From an uncultured bacterium (GTDB lineage: Bacteria; Actinomycetota; Coriobacteriia; Coriobacteriales; Coriobacteriaceae), in contig CAJMRZ010000056.1 of assembly GCA_905215945.1 (NCBI GenBank), forward strand, positions 1-8,264: DNA of 8,264 nucleotides, written 5' to 3'. The notes beneath the pieces are model-generated. The model did no database searches. It had not been told where the DNA came from and saw nothing but the letters and a program-made list of their open reading frames with translations. Below are positions 5,650-8,264 of the stretch, one piece after another. Each line of letters starts with the position of its first letter. The stretch's first letter is position 1. The position numbers were made by a program, and so were the translations under genes.

Positions 5650-7866
5650 TTACTTGTCGGTGCCCAGCTTGTGCGGCTTGAGAGCGAGCGCATTGACGAG
5701 TGCGTCGGTGGCAGACTTGACGGCTGCCGGCTGCGGATCGTTGACGTGATCCTCGGGATGCACGGGCAGGTCCTTCTTGACGGCATCGTGGATCAAGTTG
5801 AGGTACTCAGTCACGCCAGTGGTCGATAGGTGCGTGCCATCGCCATCGAACAGGTCGTTGCGGTTGGCGCTGTATCCGTACCAGTCGATAACGCGCACGT
5901 TCTTGTAGCGCGTAACGGCGTTAGCGATGGCCTGGTTGGTAGAGCCAACCCACGGCTGCGGACTGCGCGTGTTCACAAACACCACAATACGCTTATCTCC
6001 TGCATCGGCCATGATGGCGTCGATTTGGTCGTCGGTTACCAAGCCGTTGGTGCCCAGCGCAAAGACCACGATCTTGCCGGCAAGGTTCTGTTGAAGATAG
6101 CCCTCAAATGTCGCACGGCCCGCATCGAACTGGCGGCCCTTTTCGGCATCGATATGGCTGTGCGGGAACACGCCGTCAAAGGTGTCTACGGCACGCAGCG
6201 ACACGGAGTCGCCGATCATAAGCAGATCGTAGGAGCCATCGGGGAAGCCGTCGTTGTCCTTGTCGGTGTCGTCGGCCGCCTGCTGGTCGGTGGGTGCGGC
6301 GTTCTTGGCTTCCTTGTTCAGAACTTCGGCGCCCTCGCCGCTCAGCGCAGACGTCTCGGGCACAAAGATCAGGCCGCCCAGTGCAACGACCAACACGACA
6401 GCGCAGGCTGCACAGGCAGGGACGTGCGCGCGCACCCAGTTGGCGGGCGTGGCGGTGCCGTCGCGGAACTCGGATACGGTGCGCCCAAAGGCGCCCTTTC
6501 TAAACGGCGTCTCGATAAAGCGATATGAGCATTCGGCCACGGCGACCACCAACAGCACCTGCAAAATGTACTGCCACCACGGTGTATCGTTGATGTTGGC
6601 GACCGGGTTCATGAGCAACAGCAGGGGATAGTGCCACAGGTAGATGCTGTACGAGCGCTTGCCAACCCATACGAGCGGCTCGGCGGACAGCGCGCGGGCA
6701 ACCATTCCCTGGGGCTGCACGCAGGCCGCGATGACCATGAGTGTGAGGATCGAGCACAGCAGCGTGCCTCCGCGATACTGGAACGCGGTGTAGCCGTTGG
6801 TGAGCGCGACCATGGCGGCAAGGCCAACCAGACCCACGAGGCCCAACACATCGATGGATGCGGGCGAGGACCAAAAGCGCACGAGGGCGCTCGGCTGTGC
6901 CGGGCCGGTCTCGGCTGATTCGTCGGCCTTCTCGCCAGGCTTGCCCTCGGCGTTCTTGCCGTGCTTGGCAGCGCCAGCCAGGCGATTGAGCCCCAAACGA
7001 TGGGCGAGACGAACCGGCGCCAGGTCGCGATCGGGGATAAAGGCCATCCAGGCACCCAGCAGCAGCGAGAACACGCGGGTGTCGGTGCCGTAGTACACGC
7101 GGCTGGGGTCGGCGGCAGGGTTGTAAAGCACCATCATGGCAAGGGCAGATACCGCGGCAAGGCCCAGAACCACGCGGCGCGTGTTGGGCTTGCTCATGTG
7201 CATGGATACCATAGCGAGCAGCAGCGGGGGCCAAACCAGGTAGAACTGTTCCTCGATGGCGAGCGACCAAAAGTGCGTAAGCGGCGAGGGATCGCCCAGG
7301 GCGTTGAAGTACGAGACGTTTTGGGCAATCTGCCACCAGTTGTTGAAGAACAGCAGCGACGGCAGGATATCGGGGCGCATCTTGGTGAGCATCACGTGGT
7401 TGAAGACGGTGCACAGCGCACAGGTCACCACCACGACGGTCACCACGGCGGGGACCAGGCGACGGATGCGGCGGATCCAGAAGCTCTTGAGGTCGATGCG
7501 GCCGGTCTTAGCGACTTCGTTGAGTAGCAGGCGTGTGATCAGATAGCCCGAAAGCACAAAGAAGATCGTGACGCCGAGCAGACCGCCCTGCGCCCACGTG
7601 AGGTTGAGGTGATAGAGCACCACCGCGACGACGGCAAGCGTGCGCAGGCCGTCAAGGGCAGGGATGTAGCGGGACTTGGGGCGAGCAGGCGTCTGCTCCG
7701 CGGCGGGAGTGTTGGCGCGACCCGCGTTGTTGGCAGAAGCGCGATGGGGGCTCGCGGTGCGTCGCGGCTCGTTGGCACGGCGTTCGCTCTTCACGCGTTC
7801 GTGCGGCGCCGGCTCGTTGCCTGTGCGGCGTCGACCGCGCGAGCCCGATTGCGAGAGTTGTTCCAT
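5650..7866 (-). CDS. OatA-type acyltransferase: membrane O-acyltransferase plus extracellular SGNH domain
   Basis: A 738-aa protein. Residues 1-65 are an Arg-rich hydrophilic cytoplasmic tail. Residues about 67-460 are the acyltransferase-3 membrane domain with about ten helices: YIPALDGLR (67-75), VLYH (83-86, conserved His86), FFVLSGYLIT (102-111) and HFWSLAIEEQFY (198-209). A hydrophilic insert (about 300-326) interrupts it. A last transmembrane helix lies at about 485-503, then an extracellular SGNH domain (about 546-700) with GDS (552-554, Ser554 nucleophile), GTN (605-607, Asn607) and DGTH (676-679, Asp676 and His679). In OatA the membrane domain passes acetyl groups across the membrane and the SGNH domain attaches them to MurNAc of peptidoglycan, giving lysozyme resistance. 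All key residues are present, so an active enzyme is likely; the acceptor could also be another surface glycan. The linker (533-544) carries a DxDxDGxxD calcium-loop motif. Start ATG 7866-7864 has only a weak ribosome binding site (GGATGATG). Confidence 0.92.
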   Translation of the reverse strand: MEQLSQSGSRGRRRTGNEPAPHERVKSERRANEPRRTASPHRASANNAGRANTPAAEQTPARPKSRYIPALDGLRTLAVVAVVLYHLNLTWAQGGLLGVTIFFVLSGYLITRLLLNEVAKTGRIDLKSFWIRRIRRLVPAVVTVVVVTCALCTVFNHVMLTKMRPDILPSLLFFNNWWQIAQNVSYFNALGDPSPLTHFWSLAIEEQFYLVWPPLLLAMVSMHMSKPNTRRVVLGLAAVSALAMMVLYNPAADPSRVYYGTDTRVFSLLLGAWMAFIPDRDLAPVRLAHRLGLNRLAGAAKHGKNAEGKPGEKADESAETGPAQPSALVRFWSSPASIDVLGLVGLVGLAAMVALTNGYTAFQYRGGTLLCSILTLMVIAACVQPQGMVARALSAEPLVWVGKRSYSIYLWHYPLLLLMNPVANINDTPWWQYILQVLLVVAVAECSYRFIETPFRKGAFGRTVSEFRDGTATPANWVRAHVPACAACAVVLVVALGGLIFVPETSALSGEGAEVLNKEAKNAAPTDQQAADDTDKDNDGFPDGSYDLLMIGDSVSLRAVDTFDGVFPHSHIDAEKGRQFDAGRATFEGYLQQNLAGKIVVFALGTNGLVTDDQIDAIMADAGDKRIVVFVNTRSPQPWVGSTNQAIANAVTRYKNVRVIDWYGYSANRNDLFDGDGTHLSTTGVTEYLNLIHDAVKKDLPVHPEDHVNDPQPAAVKSATDALVNALALKPHKLGTDK

Positions 7867-8053
7867 AAAACATCATCCAATGACGAGAATAATCAGCACG
7901 CCTTCATTGTAGCTGCCTGCTCCTGTGAATGCTTGCTGCTGGCGCAAGCTCAAGCGCGCGTCCACATCAAAGTGAACTAAAGTTATAGGGGGTGCGAGAG
8001 TGCACGATCGACGGCCGGCGGTGGGCATAAGGCCCGCAGATGAGGAGGTTTCC
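7867..8053. promoter_or_regulatory. Divergent intergenic region between acyltransferase and ribokinase genes
   Basis: A 187-bp region serving two genes read away from each other. It contains a short dyad GCTTGC (7931-7936) / GCAAGC (7944-7949), a GTGC/GCAC hairpin (7992-7995, 8002-8005) and the palindrome CGATCG (8005-8010), any of which could bind a sugar-responsive regulator. For the minus strand the best -10-like sequence is TACAAT (complement of 7906-7911), without a convincing -35. Confidence 0.4.
7961..7989 (+). promoter_or_regulatory. Candidate promoter for the ribokinase gene
   Basis: TCCACA (7961-7966, four of six matches to TTGACA) and TATAGG (7984-7989, four of six to TATAAT) are separated by 17 bases. 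The position about 65 bases upstream of the start codon is plausible, but the match is moderate. Confidence 0.35.
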
Positions 8054-8264
8054 ATGGCAGATCGCGGCATCGTTGCGGTGTTCGGCAGCATGAACATGGA
8101 CCTTTCGGTGGCGTGCGAGCGCATACCGCGTGCGGGCGAGACCGTCGGCGGCAGCGGGTTTATCACCAACGCCGGCGGCAAGGGCGCCAATCAGGCCCTT
8201 CAGTGTGCGCGGCTGGGCGCGGAGGTCACAATGGTCGGCTGCGTGGGGGATGATCTGTTTGGCC
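8054..8264 (+). CDS. rbsK: Ribokinase, PfkB family (N-terminal part)
   Basis: Start ATG 8054 follows a perfect AGGAGG (8043-8048) with 5-nt spacing. The 70 visible residues match the ribokinase N-terminus: [11 protein letters not shown] (9-19) is the first beta strand with sugar-contacting Asn14 and Asp16, GGKGANQA (41-48) is PfkB signature 1, followed by [19 protein letters not shown] (52-70). Ribokinase phosphorylates D-ribose on O5 with ATP in the cytoplasm. The gene is cut by the window end, so the ATP-binding and catalytic GAGD segment is not visible. Other PfkB sugar kinases are possible, but GSxNxD with GGKGANQA favours ribokinase. Downstream partners such as a ribose transporter or nucleosidase cannot be seen. 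Confidence 0.85.
   Translation, partial: MADRGIVAVFGSMNMDLSVACERIPRAGETVGGSGFITNAGGKGANQALQCARLGAEVTMVGCVGDDLFG

Noticed and set aside
5830..6528. 232-aa plus-strand frame opposite the SGNH domain
   Set aside because: Antisense shadow of the acyltransferase; no motifs or ribosome binding site noticed.
6500..7414. 304-aa minus-strand frame inside the acyltransferase gene
   Set aside because: Same strand but other frame; Arg/Pro/Ala-rich with no domain signal, while the main frame carries all acyltransferase motifs.

Overview
The window is high-GC DNA (about 60% or more in the genes) with strong GGAGG-type ribosome binding sites and some TTG and GTG starts. Together with an NRAMP-related magnesium transporter resembling the Eggerthella lenta protein, this suggests an actinobacterium of the class Coriobacteriia, probably Collinsella or a close relative. 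That placement is inference from sequence style and protein families, not a database match.

Layout from left to right. Positions 1-206 hold the 3' end of a small Lys/Ala-rich protein, followed by a hairpin terminator. Positions 279-1685 (+) encode a membrane-anchored polysaccharide deacetylase (CE4) family protein whose metal-binding and catalytic histidines are all replaced. Positions 1686-2016 are a long non-coding stretch with a repeat-containing hairpin, a candidate extended -10 promoter and a strongly structured leader. Positions 2017-3861 (+) encode a PRC-barrel / MgtE_N / CBS / membrane protein related to MgtE magnesium channels. Eight bases later, 3870-5132 (+) encodes an NRAMP (SLC11) family transporter with a magnesium-type rather than a manganese/iron-type binding site, ending in a textbook terminator (5151-5186).

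Positions 5187-5649 are gene-free. They contain an AT-rich 228-bp element bounded by 31-bp imperfect inverted repeats (MITE-like) and a perfect 18-bp-stem hairpin at 5589-5626. Positions 5650-7866 (-) encode a large OatA-type acyltransferase: a membrane O-acyltransferase domain followed by an extracellular SGNH esterase-like domain. Positions 7867-8053 are a divergent promoter region, and 8054-8264 (+) is the start of a ribokinase gene that runs off the window.

Two themes stand out. One is a probable two-gene magnesium unit in which an MgtE-like sensor protein lacking the recognisable channel signature is co-transcribed with an NRMT-like transporter behind a structured leader. The other is cell-envelope glycan modification: an apparently complete O-acetyltransferase and, several kilobases away, a deacetylase-fold protein that looks catalytically dead. 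The best candidate for an under-described system is the MgtE-like/NRMT-like pair with its leader.
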